DNA from: [Phialemoniopsis] sp. UDSM-2020
Lineage: Eukaryota > Ascomycota > Sordariomycetes > Thyridiales > Thyridiaceae
NCBI GenBank assembly: GCA_018873225.1
Contig: JAEILZ010000006.1
Coordinates: 1,426,001 to 1,490,000, forward strand
Length of the DNA: 64,000 bases
Reading direction: 5' to 3'
The notes below the pieces were generated by a model. The model was not told the origin of the DNA. It saw only the letters and a program-made list of their open reading frames with translations, and searched no databases. Each line of letters starts with the position of its first letter. Position 1 is the first letter of the stretch. Positions 7,141 through 18,917 of the stretch are shown piece by piece. Made by a program: the position numbers and the translations under genes.

Positions 7141-10122
7141 ATCATAGAGCCCATACTACCAGCACTCCCCATGCTGCTCCCTCCCATACCCATGCCCATG
7201 CCCATCCCAGAGGCACCGCCCATCCCAGTCGCGCCAGAAGATAGACCCTTGCCGTAGGCAGATCCCATCGATCCCGTGCTGCCGGTAGACGGCATGCTCG
7301 GTCGTCCGTAATTAGGCTGCTGCGGCTGCTGGACAGGCGGCGGTGCGATGCTAAACCCGCCCATTCCGCCTCCAAAGGTGCTGCCGCTTGTGCTCCCGGC
7401 TCCAGGTGGCGGAGCGAGTGAGTACGACGGCTTCTGCGCCTGAGCCAGGGCGGGTCTCTGGTCCAACCCCATGCCACCCATCGACGAGTTCAGCCCACCC
7501 ATAGGTGTGGACGCGGCAGGTGTGGCGGCCCAGGGATTGGCAGCAGGTGAAGGAGCGCCCCAGCCGGAGCCCTGTGCGGGCGGTGGCGAGAATGTGCTCG
7601 CTGAGGACATGTTTGTGGCCGGTTGCAGCGGCTGGGAGAACTGCGTCGTGGAGGGTGTGAGGGAGGCGATACCGGCCAGATCAGGAGTAACTGTTCTGAA
7701 GCCCGGCTGTGAAGGTTTGGCCCCGGCAAAGGCGCTGGACACGGGCGCGGGACTCGTAGGCTGACTAGACCATGAGAATCTCGGCTCGCTGGCCTGCTGG
7801 GCAGCCTTGATGCCGGGCGATGCGACCCGTGCGCTGGGCATGCTATCCCAGCTGCTCTCCATCGGGTTTGGTGCCGACGAGCCCCCTGCCGAACCCTTGA
7901 CGAGCCGTTCAAAGTCATCTTCTGCGGCGCCGTTGGTAGCGTCGAATTGCGTCCCGGTCAGGCCGCCGAAGGAGAGCATATCGTCGTTGGGTGCAGCTGC
8001 AGACACACCATTGTTTGCGATGGAAGTCTCTTGCAGCTTTTTTGTCTGCTCGTCCTCGACCCTCCTCGACAGGTGCTTGATGAGGTCCATGAAGGTCTGG
8101 AACTGCTTCAGTTCCAACAAGGGACCCAAACTCATTGACCAAAGGACGGGCAGAATGTCCATTGCCACAAAGTCTGCGTCGGCCGACTCTCCTACTACTC
8201 GTAATACGCTGAGTGCCGCCATCATTACCGCAGGTTCTTTTGTCTTGATAGCCTTTATTAGTGGCACAATCTTCTCCTGCATCGTATACTTGTCAAGTGC
8301 GCTCGAGGAAGATGTCTTTTTCTTCTCTGGCGCCAAGCCGCTCAGACCGTCCTCAGCAGCGGGGTCCTCTGAGCCGCCGCATAGTATGGTAAAAGCCTGC
8401 AGACCGCGCACTTTGATAGCGAGACTGTTCGTCTTGCTAAATATTGTCGCAATCACAGGGAACAGGTCGTTCTTGATGGTACTGAAGTCTAGCACTGGGA
8501 GCACGACAGGGAGACTTCGAAGAGCTGCGTCGACCACGGCTGGTGTTGGTGACTCCAAAGCCGCACCGATGATAGGAAGGATATCTAGGGGGATTCATGA
8601 GCATAATGGCAGCTGAGAAACTCTCATATTTGGACTTACCGTCTTTGAAATCCTTTCCTGACGAGCTCTCCGCGATGACAGAGAGGTGCTCTAAGACGAC
8701 CATCAAGCCAGCGTCCCTCTCGTTGTCCTTCTCTTGGGTTTGCTTCGCATTCGTCACAAAATACTCCTTGAGTACTGGCCTGACCTTGTCACCGAATGCG
8801 CGCTTCCCTGACGGCAGGAGTCTGACAATAGCGAAGACGTTCTTCAATATTGGAGCCCACAGCTCCTTGTCCTTCATCTCCTCAAGCAGTCCTGGCAGAA
8901 CCTTCTTCTCCATAACCGACTTGGGAAACTCCTCTAACACACGGGTCAAGCCTCGTAGGAACGACTTCTTCTCACCGGGGGTCTTGGCTGGGAAGGTGTC
9001 GAGGAAACGAATCGTTGATATCAGTATGCCATTGAAGTACTCGCTCATCTGGAACTCCTTGGCCGTCATCCGCTGGGCCGCCCTTCTCGTGATCAGCCGT
9101 GGCAGGACATAATTTGCCAGGTCTCGTGGTATTGGACGACTGCAGAGGAAACTATTACTTTGCGACGGTATCGTCGAAGACGAGTTGAACAGTCTCTTGT
9201 AGCTGGATATGCTTGAATTGCATTCCATCGGGGATCGGTGGGGAGAATTATACAGAGCAATGCAGATCAGTCCTAATGAGAACAAGTCGGCCGAAGTAGT
9301 GAGATTGTTGTCCATGACAAAGTCCGGGGAGGTGTAGTCCAAATTCAGCTGCACAAAGCGCGGAAGCCGGGCATCAAGGTTGAGAACCTCGCCTAGACTT
9401 ATCGGCTGGAAGGATGTTGCTTTTGAGGAATTATCAGGAGGACTGCAGAAAGACAGACCACTAATTTTCCAGTCAGACTGTAGATGGTTAGTATGAGACG
9501 GTCGATGTCTTCTATGATCCGGTCAACTTGCCTTGGAGTTGATGAGGATGGCATCGGGTGTGAGGTTGCCGTGGACCAGCCCGGCATTCTCATGGAGGAA
9601 CTCGAGGGCCTTGCTCAATTGCAGAAGTCCCTTCTGTATCTCCAGCTCGTCGATCTCGAGTTCCCGCCTCCTCCGGTTGCCCTCCGAGTCCTCCGTGATG
9701 TAGCGGCTGGAACGGCCTCCCACACCCCCGGACCGCTCCTGGTCATCCTTCTCCTGGAGTACACTGGCCAACGAGGTAGTGACCGCTTCGGTCACGAACT
9801 GTAGTCCACCGCCTCGTGTGTCCTCCACCGGCTCGACCAATTCTAAGACGCTCGGATGGCGTAGTTTCGCTAACGAGGATGCCTCTTTCTTCAATCGTTC
9901 CACAACCTCGTCGCACACCCGCTTGAAGGCCGAAGCACTCGACCGGCTCATAGACCCTGCATGTGTGTCCAGGGATTTTCTGTCGAAGATGAAGACCGAG
10001 TAGGCCTTGCCCGTGGACTTCTTCTTGGCATCATATATATTCCAGGCCCCAGCTCTTGACGTGGAGGTTTTGGAAACTTCATAGTTGCTGTTGATGTTTG
10101 ACGACCACCTTGACGAAAACAT
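7050..10122 (-). CDS. SCYL2/Ppk32-type SCY1-like pseudokinase
   Basis: Minus-strand exons 9532-10122, 8640-9477 and 7050-8584 encode 987 residues. Intron 2 (8585-8639) is GT-AG; intron 1 (9478-9531) is GC-AG. The kinase-like domain (about 1-340) is catalytically dead. The HRD loop is replaced by VHGNLTPDAI (about 184-193), DFG is replaced within WKISGLSF, and the beta3 strand reads YSVFIFDRK as in SCYL2. HEAT-like helices follow (LLEEMKDKELWAPILKN, ILPIIGAAL). The C-terminal third is low-complexity Gly/Met/Ser/Pro-rich with a run of 10 Gln, and ends in SGLSKYESLL. SCY1-like proteins work in clathrin-dependent or Golgi trafficking; that role here is inferred from the family. The ATG follows the divergent promoter shared with BAT1. 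Confidence 0.9.
9478..9531 (-). other. GC-AG intron in the SCYL2-type gene
   Basis: The donor reads AAG|GCAAGT, the strict consensus typical of GC-AG introns. A CTAAC branch site and CTACAG acceptor follow, for a total of 54 nt. Splicing joins LINSK to SDWKISGL, restoring the conserved kinase-fold strand. No nearby GT donor keeps the frame. Confidence 0.85.
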
Positions 10123-10963
10123 GATCGCTAGCGGGAAGGACCGTTTGTCCGACCTGCATGTCCGTTATGGCCGTGGCATTAAAAGTCGTACCACCGTTGG
10201 GTCCGTCGCCGTCGCCGCCCGTAGCTGCCCACCCGGTTGATCTGAGGACGAGTTGTTTGAGGATACGTAACGTTGCCGAAATGATGCGCTGTGAGTTTCG
10301 ACCGACTTTGTTCGAAAAGAGCTATCATTCCCCCCAGCTCGTCGTATGCGCTCGGTGTCGACCTGGCCCAGAAGTTGCAACAGCTTATGGCATGTGCATC
10401 GTGAGCTACATCTAGCTAAGGTGTTCAGGAGCCACTTTCTTGGGACCCAGGCCAGTTATCCAGCCGATAAGCATTCGCGACACAACTGATAAGGAGCTTG
10501 TCGCAGCCAGCAGCTGTCTTGTCAGCTTGCCAGCTGGCATACAGGGGAAGCCGGCACAGAGCGAAAGTAAGCGAGGCTGGCCGGCGAATGGGATTAGCCC
10601 AGGTCATGCATTACAGCTCATTGGCTCAATTGCCAGGACCCTGCGAAACTGGGGAAGGGCCTTGGCTCCGATTCTGCTCCGAAGGGGCGCTGGGATCCCC
10701 AGCTCAGCACAACAGCTTCACCTCTTGTCGGTGACTCTTACGCACCTCGCGCACCTATTTCAAGCCCTCGACCTCCCGCTGTAGACCGCTCCGCTGGACT
10801 GGACGTCCCTTTTGTGTGTGAAACTCGGTGTCTTGTCATCAATTGGTGTTGAAGCTTTGCGAAGCTTTTTTTCTCTTCTTCGTTATCGCTAGTAATATCA
10901 AAAATTTCTCAGTGATCGCAAGGCATTCTGAGTGTCTCTCGTCCAACGACAAAAAGGGAAAAC
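10123..10963. promoter_or_regulatory. Divergent promoter region of the SCYL2-type and BAT1 genes
   Basis: 841 bp between two divergently transcribed starts. The BAT1-proximal 150 bp is T/C-rich, as in a fungal core promoter. No CCG-N4-CGG Leu3-type site was found by eye. A TGACTC hexamer at 10732-10737 is listed separately. No gene is supported here. Confidence 0.5.
10732..10737 (+). promoter_or_regulatory. Candidate Gcn4/CPC1-type site upstream of BAT1
   Basis: TGACTC, in the context GTGACTCTTA, lies about 230 bp upstream of the BAT1 start codon. It matches six of seven bases of the TGACTCA element bound by Gcn4/CPC1, which activates amino acid biosynthesis genes on starvation. One hexamer is weak evidence, but the gene class fits. 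Confidence 0.3.
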
Positions 10964-12275
10964 ATGTTCCGCCCTCTCTTGCCGCGCTGCGGCGCATCAC
11001 AGGCGTCGCGGACGTCGAGGTTACTACTCGGGCTGAGGCAGAATGCCAGGCAATACAGCATTGGCGCCGGCGCGGCCTCGTCCACCATTCAGCTTGATAT
11101 CGAGCCCAAGCACCTCAGCATCACCAAGACCAGCAAACCTGGTGCGCTACACAAGCCCGAGGAGCTCGTCTTTGGCCAGACCTTCACAGGTAATTTCTTC
11201 ACCGTCACAGTAGCCAGCATACTGCAACACGGAACGCAATTGACTAATCTCCTGATCCTCTCCAGACCACATGCTCACCGTCGAGTGGGACAAGGACAAC
11301 GGCTGGGCGGCGCCCAAGATCTCCCCCTACCAGAACCTCTCCCTGGACCCGGCGTCGTGCGTCTTCCACTACGCCTTCGAGTGCTTCGAGGGCATGAAGG
11401 CCTACAAGGACAAGTCGGGCCAGGTCCGGCTCTTCCGCCCGGACAAGAACATGGAGCGCCTCAACAAGTCGGCCACGCGCATCGCCCTGCCCAGCTTCAG
11501 CGCCCCGGCCGTCATCGACCTCGTCTCGCAGTTCGCCCAGCTCGAGTCGCGCTTCATCCCGGACCAGAAGGGCTACTCGCTCTACCTGCGGCCCACGCTG
11601 ATCGGCACCCAAAAGACGCTCGGCGTCGGCGCCCCCGGCTCGGCCCTGCTCTTCGTCATCGCCTCCCCCGTCGGCCCTTACTACCCGACCGGCTTCAAGG
11701 CCATCACGCTCGAGGCCACCGACTACGCCGTGCGTGCCTGGCCCGGCGGTGTCGGCGACAAGAAGCTCGGCGCCAACTACGCGCCCTGCATCGTGCCCCA
11801 GCGCGAGGCCATGAGCCGCGGCTTCCAGCAGAACCTGTGGCTCTTTGGCGAGGAGGGCTACGTCACTGAGGTCGGCACGATGAACATGTTCGTCGCCATG
11901 GTCAGCAAGGAGACGGGCAAGAAGCAGCTCGTCACGGCGCCGCTTGACGGCACCATCCTGGAGGGTGTCACTCGCGACTCCGTCCTGGGCCTGGCCCGTG
12001 AGAGGCTCATCCCCGAGGGCTGGGAGGTCGTTGAGCGCAAGTACACGATGCAGGAGCTCTACGACGCTTCGCACGAGGGCAGGCTCATCGAGGCCTTTGG
12101 ATCCGGCACGGCCGCTATCGTCTCGCCCGTGCGTAGCATCAACTGGAAGGGTCAGACGGTGCAGTGCGGTCTGCACGAGCACGAGGAGTCTGGCGAGATC
12201 GCTTCCAAGATGAAGAACTGGATCGAGGAGATCCAGTATGGTGACATTGAGCATGAGTGGAGTTACAAGTGTTAA
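10964..12275 (+). CDS. BAT1: Branched-chain amino acid aminotransferase, probably mitochondrial
   Basis: Exons 10964-11189 and 11266-12275 (intron 11190-11265, GTAATT...CCAG, phase 1) encode 411 residues. It is a PLP-dependent class IV aminotransferase that interconverts leucine, isoleucine and valine with their 2-oxo acids, using glutamate/2-oxoglutarate. Family marks include [26 protein letters not shown] and RPTLIGT, then [14 protein letters not shown] with the PLP lysine at about Lys242, then EVGTMNMF and [11 protein letters not shown]. The first 35 residues are Arg/Ser/Ala-rich without acids ([24 protein letters not shown]), a typical mitochondrial presequence. This points to the Bat1-like isozyme. 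The second exon is strongly GC-biased at third positions, as in highly expressed fungal genes. Confidence 0.95.
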
Positions 12276-12649
12276 AAAAGGAGAGAGAGTTGTTGAGACT
12301 GGCGCAGTTGTGAGATAGAAAATAGCATTTTCTGAATTGCTGTTGATGCGTTGCGGATGAAAGCTAGAAGTTAGATATTGAAACATCTAGAGAGCACAAT
12401 GAAATGATACATTGTGCAAAACCAATGAGATGAAATCGCGATTCAATGTAATATGATAGTCTTGTCGAGTCGACGGATTCGACCGTCTATGATGCCAACT
12501 CTAAACCGGTTTCTTCCTCAGCAGAGGACCCCCGCCTTTGCAGGTCCGACAGAAACAAAAGAGAGAGGTATACACAAGCATGCCGCCACTAGCTCGCCCT
12601 TCCACCATGAGTCACTTCTTCCAAACAGCCTGATGAATAGGTCTAACCC
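12276..12649. other. Intergenic between convergent BAT1 and complex I subunit genes
   Basis: 374 bp of AT-richer sequence forming the two 3' flanks. I see nothing else in it. Confidence 0.6.
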
Positions 12650-13108
12650 TTATTGCTTCTTCTGAGGGTCTTCCAGGATGCCCTCGGCTTCTAATCTCCT
12701 CCTTGCCTCCTCAAGAGCCCAGGTTTGTATGCTATGATATCTCAGTCAGCCAAGGACTATTCTCACAAATACGGCAAGCCTGCGAGCCAATTGTTGCAGC
12801 CCAAACCAGTGAAGAAAAGGAAAAAGTTCGGGGGATACTCACGAGGTATCAGGCTTGAATGGCCACGCCAGAGCAAAGATAATCAGACTGCCGCAGAAGC
12901 CGTAGAAGAAGGGCTTCTCCCATCCCTCGTTCTTGTACTTCTCGCCGGGCTTGACACCAAACAGCCAGCCGGTCGGGGGGTCGTACTGGGAGCCGTGCGA
13001 GGCGGACTTCTGGGAGGTGCTGGAGAAAGGGCTGCGCTGGACGGCGCCAGCGGAGCGGCGGGTGGTGACCGCGCGCAGGGCGGCGCCGGTCGGTCGGATG
13101 TGAGGCAT
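12650..13108 (-). CDS. NADH:ubiquinone oxidoreductase (complex I) ESSS/NDUFB11-type subunit
   Basis: Minus-strand exons 12843-13108 and 12650-12731 (intron 12732-12842, GTGAGT...GCTGAC...ATAG, phase 2) encode 115 residues. The N-terminus (MPHIRPTGAALRAVTTRRS) looks like a mitochondrial presequence. The core SQYDPPTGWLFGVKPGEKY is followed by a single membrane span (FFYGFCGSLIIFALAWPF). A charged helix at the C-terminus (TWALEEARRRLEAEGILED) comes from the second exon and is characteristic of the fungal ESSS subunit. This is a supernumerary inner-membrane subunit of the complex I membrane arm. The same frame stays open upstream to 13387, but that Pro/Thr-rich stretch has no family counterpart, so I place the start at 13108, in a good AAATGCC context. 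Confidence 0.88.
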
Positions 13109-14750
13109 TTCGGCAGGCCGTGGATATCGACGTCTGCCCTTGGTTGTATTCGTCGTCGAGTAGAGGTGGGAGTGTGCCGGCGGCGGATTGGAGGGGGTGG
13201 TGGTCTGGCAGGACTGGGACGTGCAGACCGGAGGAGGAGGAGAGGTTGTGAGTGGAGATGGGGGTGTTTTTGGCGTTTGGTTGATTCGAGGTTTGACTCT
13301 TTGCTGGCTCCTGCGCAGAGGCGGTGCGTCAAAATCGGGCAAAGGTAGCCGGATTCGCCCGGTGGAGCCTCGTATCACGTGTGGCACCTGTCACGTGGAT
13401 CGCTTGTCGAGCGGCATCGGCAGCGTGCAGAACACTGTAGCACGACGAAGCCCTTCAACTCTTCTCAAATCGTTGATACTTTCTCTCAATAGGATGTAAT
13501 TCCGGCTTTTTATGAGCTTGACAATCTCTCGAGATGGTCATCTACAGATTGTGATCCCTTCGACCTTTCCATTCCTCCGACACCATCTGGACTTGGTCAC
13601 GAGGATAGTCCGGCGATGCGCTGTACTTCGATCGGCCGTCTCTAGTCCTGAAAAGGCAAGAACCAAGCTCAAGTGCACTACGCTGGTGATCTTGCCTAGT
13701 ATCAAGCATCAACCCCTCTGATCACTGTCCCTTGAGCCTGTTTTCACGCATATGCCGTCGTCACACGTCTCTTCAAAGGGGAACATGGATGCCTCTAGCC
13801 ATTCATGGCTTTTTGCAAATAGAAAGAGAAATCTGTATCGCAGTAAAGTTTTATTAGTTATCACCAAGTTCAGTGATAAGGTGAGCCTGCAAGTGGGTGT
13901 CAGAAAGGTTGACGGTTTTGGATTTATCTCTACCCAAGTTGCTAACAGACTGAGTCATCCATCCATGCTTAGGTAGTGGGATAATCCTGGTTGATCAGTT
14001 AATGATCGAGGTTCATCCACAAGGAAAATCGTCAACCATTCTGACACCCACTTGGCCTGTAATCTGCACGTATTAGCCAGAGCCTCGAGCACTCTGTCTC
14101 ACTGCTGCCGACCATTTCATAAGAAAGGCTTGATATTGGCAAAAGACCTCCTCAAGATTGATTTCAGAGACAAACTGTAAGCTTAATCGTGACATCAGAA
14201 GACTTGACCATTCCGCGAGAACATCCATGGGTCTTGTTTCGCCCTCTGACAGACCAATAGAGTTCGAATGCTTCCCGGTCTTGGCTTCAACCCTCGCAAA
14301 ATAAATAACTCTGAGTTCTCACTTCGAAATATTGAAACAGATCAATTTAGACTTAAAAGATTCTGGGCAATCCGTCTTGGACCGGCATAGTTGCAGCAGG
14401 GCATACTGACAACAGCCGGAAAGGCTGTTGTTGATGTGGTTGTTAGTGCATCTCCACCAGGCTTCCTGAGAGTCGCTAGTGGATGCTTTAACACTTGTAT
14501 AGCGGGCCACTTTTACTGCTCCGCGCCTGCACATCAATTGATGCTATGCGATCTCCACTAACTTTAAACTTAGTAAGAGTTGAAAAACAGTACCAGTCTG
14601 TGTTCATATATGGAATTGATGAAGAGGATTGCTTCCAGCGCCGAAAACAATCTTTGTTTGGTGTGGCCGTCAGGGTCATGAGTTTGATGTCGGGGACGGA
14701 GCTCAGAGAGAGACAAGAGGGCTAGCCAGCATGGCTTACCGTGACTCGAG
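13109..14750. other. Intergenic region with an inverted repeat and a perfect hairpin
   Basis: 1.6 kb between divergent genes. It holds the 30-bp inverted repeat listed at 13890-14054. It also has a perfect 9-bp hairpin (ACAACAGCC - loop GGAAA - GGCTGTTGT) at 14409-14431. No reading frame here has recognisable features. Confidence 0.55.
13890..14054. repeat. Inverted repeat, 30-bp arms, 105-bp spacer
   Basis: The left arm 13890-13919 (starting CAAGTGGGTGTCAGAA) is the reverse complement of 14025-14054 with two mismatches. At 165 bp overall it could be a small non-autonomous element, or a decayed foldback. I see no target-site duplication and no coding capacity. Confidence 0.75.
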
Positions 14751-17700
14751 ATGAGTCTTAAAGCTATGGCTCCGGATGTTTTCTCAAGCCAGTCAGACTC
14801 CAAGCTGGACCGGACGGACACTCGAGCTTCTTCGGCGATGCAATATGTGCATAATCGACGCCCTCGGCAAACCTCTCGCCCCGCGAGAGCTGAGTCCCTG
14901 GCCGAGTCATGGGATCCAGCCAGGCCGGCAGCACATATCCCCCAAGAAGAGCAGCAATACATCAACTCGTACGGCGTGACCGAGTTTCGGGATGGCTTCT
15001 TCGACGCCCTTTTCTTCAGCCCGCGCGAGGTGGAGCAAGAAGACCTGCTTTACCACGCAGACAAGATCTTGCCAAAGGCACTGCGCAAGCGCAAGCGCCT
15101 TCCCCTGAAGGACTTCCTCCCTAGCCGGTGGCTCGAGACACAGGGTGCCGTGGCACGCCTGCGGAACACGGGGGCAGGAATTGCGCTGCTCAGGTCGTTT
15201 CTCGCCGTCTTCACAGCCTACGTACTGTGTCTTGTCCCCGCCGTGAGACACTGGCTTGGCAATTATAGCTATTTCATGGTGATATCGGCCGTCATCAACC
15301 ACCCGGGACGCACAATTGGCGCTCAAATCGACGGCTTTATCCTAACCATCAGCGGTGCTGCGTTAGGACAAGCATGGGGCTCACTCGCCTTGTGGGTTTT
15401 CGTGTCCACTGCTGCTTCGCAGAGAGGATATGGAGCCGTCGTTGCTGTATTTCTGGGTCTATTCATTGTTGCGATAGCGAGCGTGCGGTCCCATTACATT
15501 CGCTTCTTTCAATGTGTCTTATGCGCGGGCATCGCTGTATTCTTCACTTGCCTGTCCGACGTCTCTGACCATGAAATAAATTGGCATAAGCTCTGGGGTT
15601 TCGGCATCCCGTGGGTCTTCGGTCAGGCCTTGTGTCTGATTCTAGGCTTGGTCTTGTATCCCGATACAGGAGCACGATCGTACGCTGCCTCTATTCATGA
15701 TGCTCTTGATGCCATTCTGGTAAGTCACTACACCGCCCTTGTCGCATACCGGGACTGAAGATACTAAGACACCGAGTAGGAAGGACTTGCTCTGCCTGCA
15801 CCCGACAGGTCCAACGTTCGGAGACGTCTCACAAGGACTTTTGTCAATCTCTCCCAAGCTCATCGAGATCTGACACTCGATACGAGCATCACACGCTTCC
15901 ACCCCGTAGAGGCCAAGGTCCTTAGGAACATGCTTCAAGGCGTCATTAGAGCGCTTCTGGCCCTAGAGCCGACGCCGTTGCATCACAAGCTGGCTGGCGG
16001 CAACGACGAAGACCCTGCACAACAGCAAATGGACGACATGGTGTATGATCACTTGGTTCCTCCAGTGGCAGAACTTCTCCGATCTATGCAAGCCTCGGCG
16101 CAGGCCTGTGCAGCTGCGCTGATGGACCTCTCGGGCTTTCGAAAGCAGCTCGGCCCCCGGATGGACGTGTCAGCGGACATGACAAGACACCTCGACCATC
16201 TTCGCGACCAGATGGTCAACTTTGACGCCGTCGAGGCGGATGTTCTCAAGAAGACGGAGCACCAGTCCGCCTTCGCCTCGAAATCTGAGGTCGTCAGGAT
16301 CCTCGCTTACTGCAGACCGATTCGACAAACAGCCCAGGCGATAGAGGTTTTGACAGCCAAGGTTCATGAAATGCAGCTCACGGCGCCCAAGCACCCCCGA
16401 GTGCATCTGCCGTCGTATCCCCTGAACAAAGCGGTGTATCGGCTGAACCAGCAGGTGCGACATGACCGTGGAGGTGCTACTGCAGGTCCGTACTGAGATG
16501 GTGACCCCCCTGAATTTTGATGGCACACATACTGATGAAAAGTCCAATTCTAGGCTCATACTACAAGGCGTTTGAGGAGATCTCTGCGCTCATAGACGAG
16601 ATCAAAGCTCGACAGCATGACCCTGTCTCACGGGGGCGTGAGTCTGAATATACAAGGACAGAGTCTAGGCTCAATGTGGGCTCATCCTCAGCAGCGGCGG
16701 ATGTCCAACGTGAGACCGAACAGTCCGTTGGTCTTGCAAAGGATACATGGCGGGTGATGCATCGCCTGCAAGGATTTGGTACCAGATATGCGCTCAAGAC
16801 GGTATTGGCGACCTCGCTTCTCTCCATACCAGCTTGGCTGGACCAGAGTAGGGACTGGTGGAATTACTATGAGGCATGGTGGGCCGTTATCGTCACTTGG
16901 GTTATGATGCACCCCAGGTACGTTTTATTAAGGCATGGAAGCTGGATGGGTTAGCTAACGAGTACTTAGAGTTGGTCCTAACTTCAGCGATCTTCTTGTG
17001 CGATCCGGTGTAGGCGCTCTCGGCGCGATCTGGAGCGGCTTCGCATACGCAGCTGGGAGAGGAAACCCCTATGTCATGGCTGTCTTTGCGGCCATTTATT
17101 ATCCACCCATGCTGTATCGCTTCACGCAAAGCACCCATCCGGTATGGAGAATTTGGTAAATTTTGTCACCACCAACGCTGACTTTCCCCTTACAGAGGTC
17201 CGGGCTGATCGGCTGTCACTCTTTCACCATTGTCTCCCTTGGTCTTGTCACCGCAGAAGGTCGCGATTCCACGGCTGTCATTGCCGCCACTCGAGGAGCA
17301 GCCATCATTGTTGGGGTCATGACTGCAGCCATCGTCAACTGGCTCCTGTGGCCGTTTGTGGCTAGGCACGAGCTCAGAAAAGCGTCGGCCATGATGCTCT
17401 TCTTCATCAGTATCGTCTATCGAAGTATTTGATCTCCCTTTCCACATATTCAAAAGCCCCAAATCTAACGATAGGCTCAGATGTCCTGGGAAAGTATGTG
17501 TACTATGAAGATGGCGAGGAACCACAGCCGGCCGATGTATTGCGCTCCGAGATCCTGGAAGGCAGAATCCGCGAAGGGTTCGTAAGGATCAGGCAGCTCA
17601 TGGTAAGTCATAAGTCCTACCTGAGTTTTTGCCTACCGTTTCTCTCACTGACTGATTCGCTCACTGCAGCTGCTCACCCGTCACGAGATCCGCCTCCGCG

Positions 17701-18340
17701 GCCCCTTCGATGTCCGCCCCTACGCCCTCCTCACGGACTCGGCAGAGAGCTTCTTCGAGCACCTTGTTGCCCTGCGCCAGTCGGCCCTCTTCTTCCACCC
17801 GCGCTTCATGGGCGGGCGGCATGATCGCGCCGCCGAGAGCCTCCTGAGCTACAGGCGCGACGCGGTGGCGACGATCCTGACCAACTTTTACATTCTCGCC
17901 GGCGCGCTGCGGCAGAGAACCCCAGTCCCGGTAAGCCCTCCTAACCCCTATTCCCCACTTTGTGTTCTGAACAGGGGACACCTCGCTGACCTCATCTACA
18001 CAGAGGTATCTACCCAGCGCAGCAGCAGCACGACAACGCTTGCTGGATCGTATGGCCGAGATGGAGAAGGAGCTGGGTTCTGACGCGGCTGGTGATAAGG
18101 GCGACGATGAGCGGAGGAAGTGGCTGCAGATATACAGCTACTCGTACAATGAGAGCTTGACTGGGTGTGCGGCGCAGCTGGAGGAGATTGAGGTGTACAC
18201 CAAGATGATTGTCGGCGAGCAAGGGTGAGCAAGATATTCCTAGCTCTTTAGGAAGCGCGGCTAACATCTTTTCTAGATTTGACGAGATATACCAGGACGA
18301 CGCGTCCGATGCTGAAGAAGACAAAAGTAGGATACTCTAG
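14751..18340 (+). CDS. ArAE/FUSC-like membrane transporter with C-terminal DUF2421 (BRE4-like)
   Basis: Nine exons: 14751-15719, 15780-16485, 16554-16917, 16970-17141, 17196-17424, 17475-17602, 17670-17930, 18004-18224 and 18277-18340. All eight introns are 50-73 nt, GT-AG and frame-preserving; the product is 1037 residues. There are two membrane bundles. The first is at about 145-315 (AGIALLRSFLAVFTAYVLCL, YFMVISAVINHPGRTIGAQI, WVFGQALCLILGLVLYP). The second is at about 635-800 (YYEAWWAVIVTWVMMHPR, AAIIVGVMTAAIVNWLLW). A long cytosolic segment separates them, and a DUF2421-type tail (FEHLVALRQSALFF, YILAGALRQR) follows. The fold matches the aromatic acid exporter/fusaric-acid-resistance-like superfamily; yeast Bre4 (brefeldin A sensitivity) is the nearest named relative. 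The substrate is unknown. The N-terminal 90 residues are variable, so ATG 14757 or an additional 5' exon cannot be excluded. Confidence 0.85.
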
Positions 18341-18403
18341 AAACTCCTGTCAGACCTGCAGCCAGACTTCACACAGGAAACAAAAAAGAATAGATATGAT
18401 GAA

Positions 18404-18787
18404 ACAACAGGTGGCCAGCCTGTACAGCACATTCAGGGGGGGGGGAGATGGTTTCTTGCTTACCTTTAACGCCAGTAACTGCCAGGCTTGGAATTGAAAT
18501 TGTGACCCCACAAGGTCGCAATCTGGTATCAACGACGCAAACGCCGCGGATCCTTGGAGGAGGACCTCCTGTCTGTTGTATGTGTGGTGGGATGAGGAGG
18601 ACGGTGGTCCTAAAGAACATTCCTGAGTTGGAAGAGCAGCTCTCGCCGCAAACCGGAATCGAAGGAGGCCGACTCAAGAATTGCCATCTCTCGGGAGAGT
18701 GGCTTGCAACTACTGAAGAAGGTGTTAGTCTGAAGTGCATTCAAGGCAATCACGGCGCTGTACAGGCTGGCCAACCTGCAGTTGTTG
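18404..18787. mobile_element. MITE-like element, copy 1
   Basis: It is bounded by inverted copies of a common motif. The left end, at 18405-18430, reads CAACAGGTGGCCAGCCTGT. The right end, at 18755-18787, is its reverse complement (CTGTACAGGCTGGCCAACC, then TGCAGTTGTTG). Internal sequence (GCTTACCTTTAACGCCAGTA, continuing into CAGGCTT) is shared with copy 3. There is no coding capacity. On the minus strand an A-box-like TAGTTGCAAGC and a B-box-like CTTCGATTCCGG (about 18654-18665) occur in tRNA-like order. Confidence 0.6.
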
Positions 18788-18917
18788 AGGGAACAGCAAA
18801 GAATGAACACTGATACACAGGTACCTACACGCATCAAGCTTGAAGAGGAAGAATTGACGTTATCAAGCATTGCATTACTCACTTCGAGATAAGGAAAAAA
18901 TTGCAAAAAAACTATTT

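Noticed and set aside
7807..8616. 269-codon + strand frame
   Set aside because: Antisense to the HEAT-repeat and C-terminal exons of the SCYL2-type gene; no family features.
11244..12386. Long antisense open frame (380 codons) opposite BAT1
   Set aside because: It is a shadow of the GC-rich, strongly biased BAT1 exon. The translation is a Leu/Val/Asp/Arg mix without family features, while the sense strand has all aminotransferase motifs.
13109..13387. N-terminal extension of the complex I subunit frame
   Set aside because: The extension is Pro/Thr/Ser-rich with no counterpart in the family. The ATG at 13108 begins a good mitochondrial presequence.
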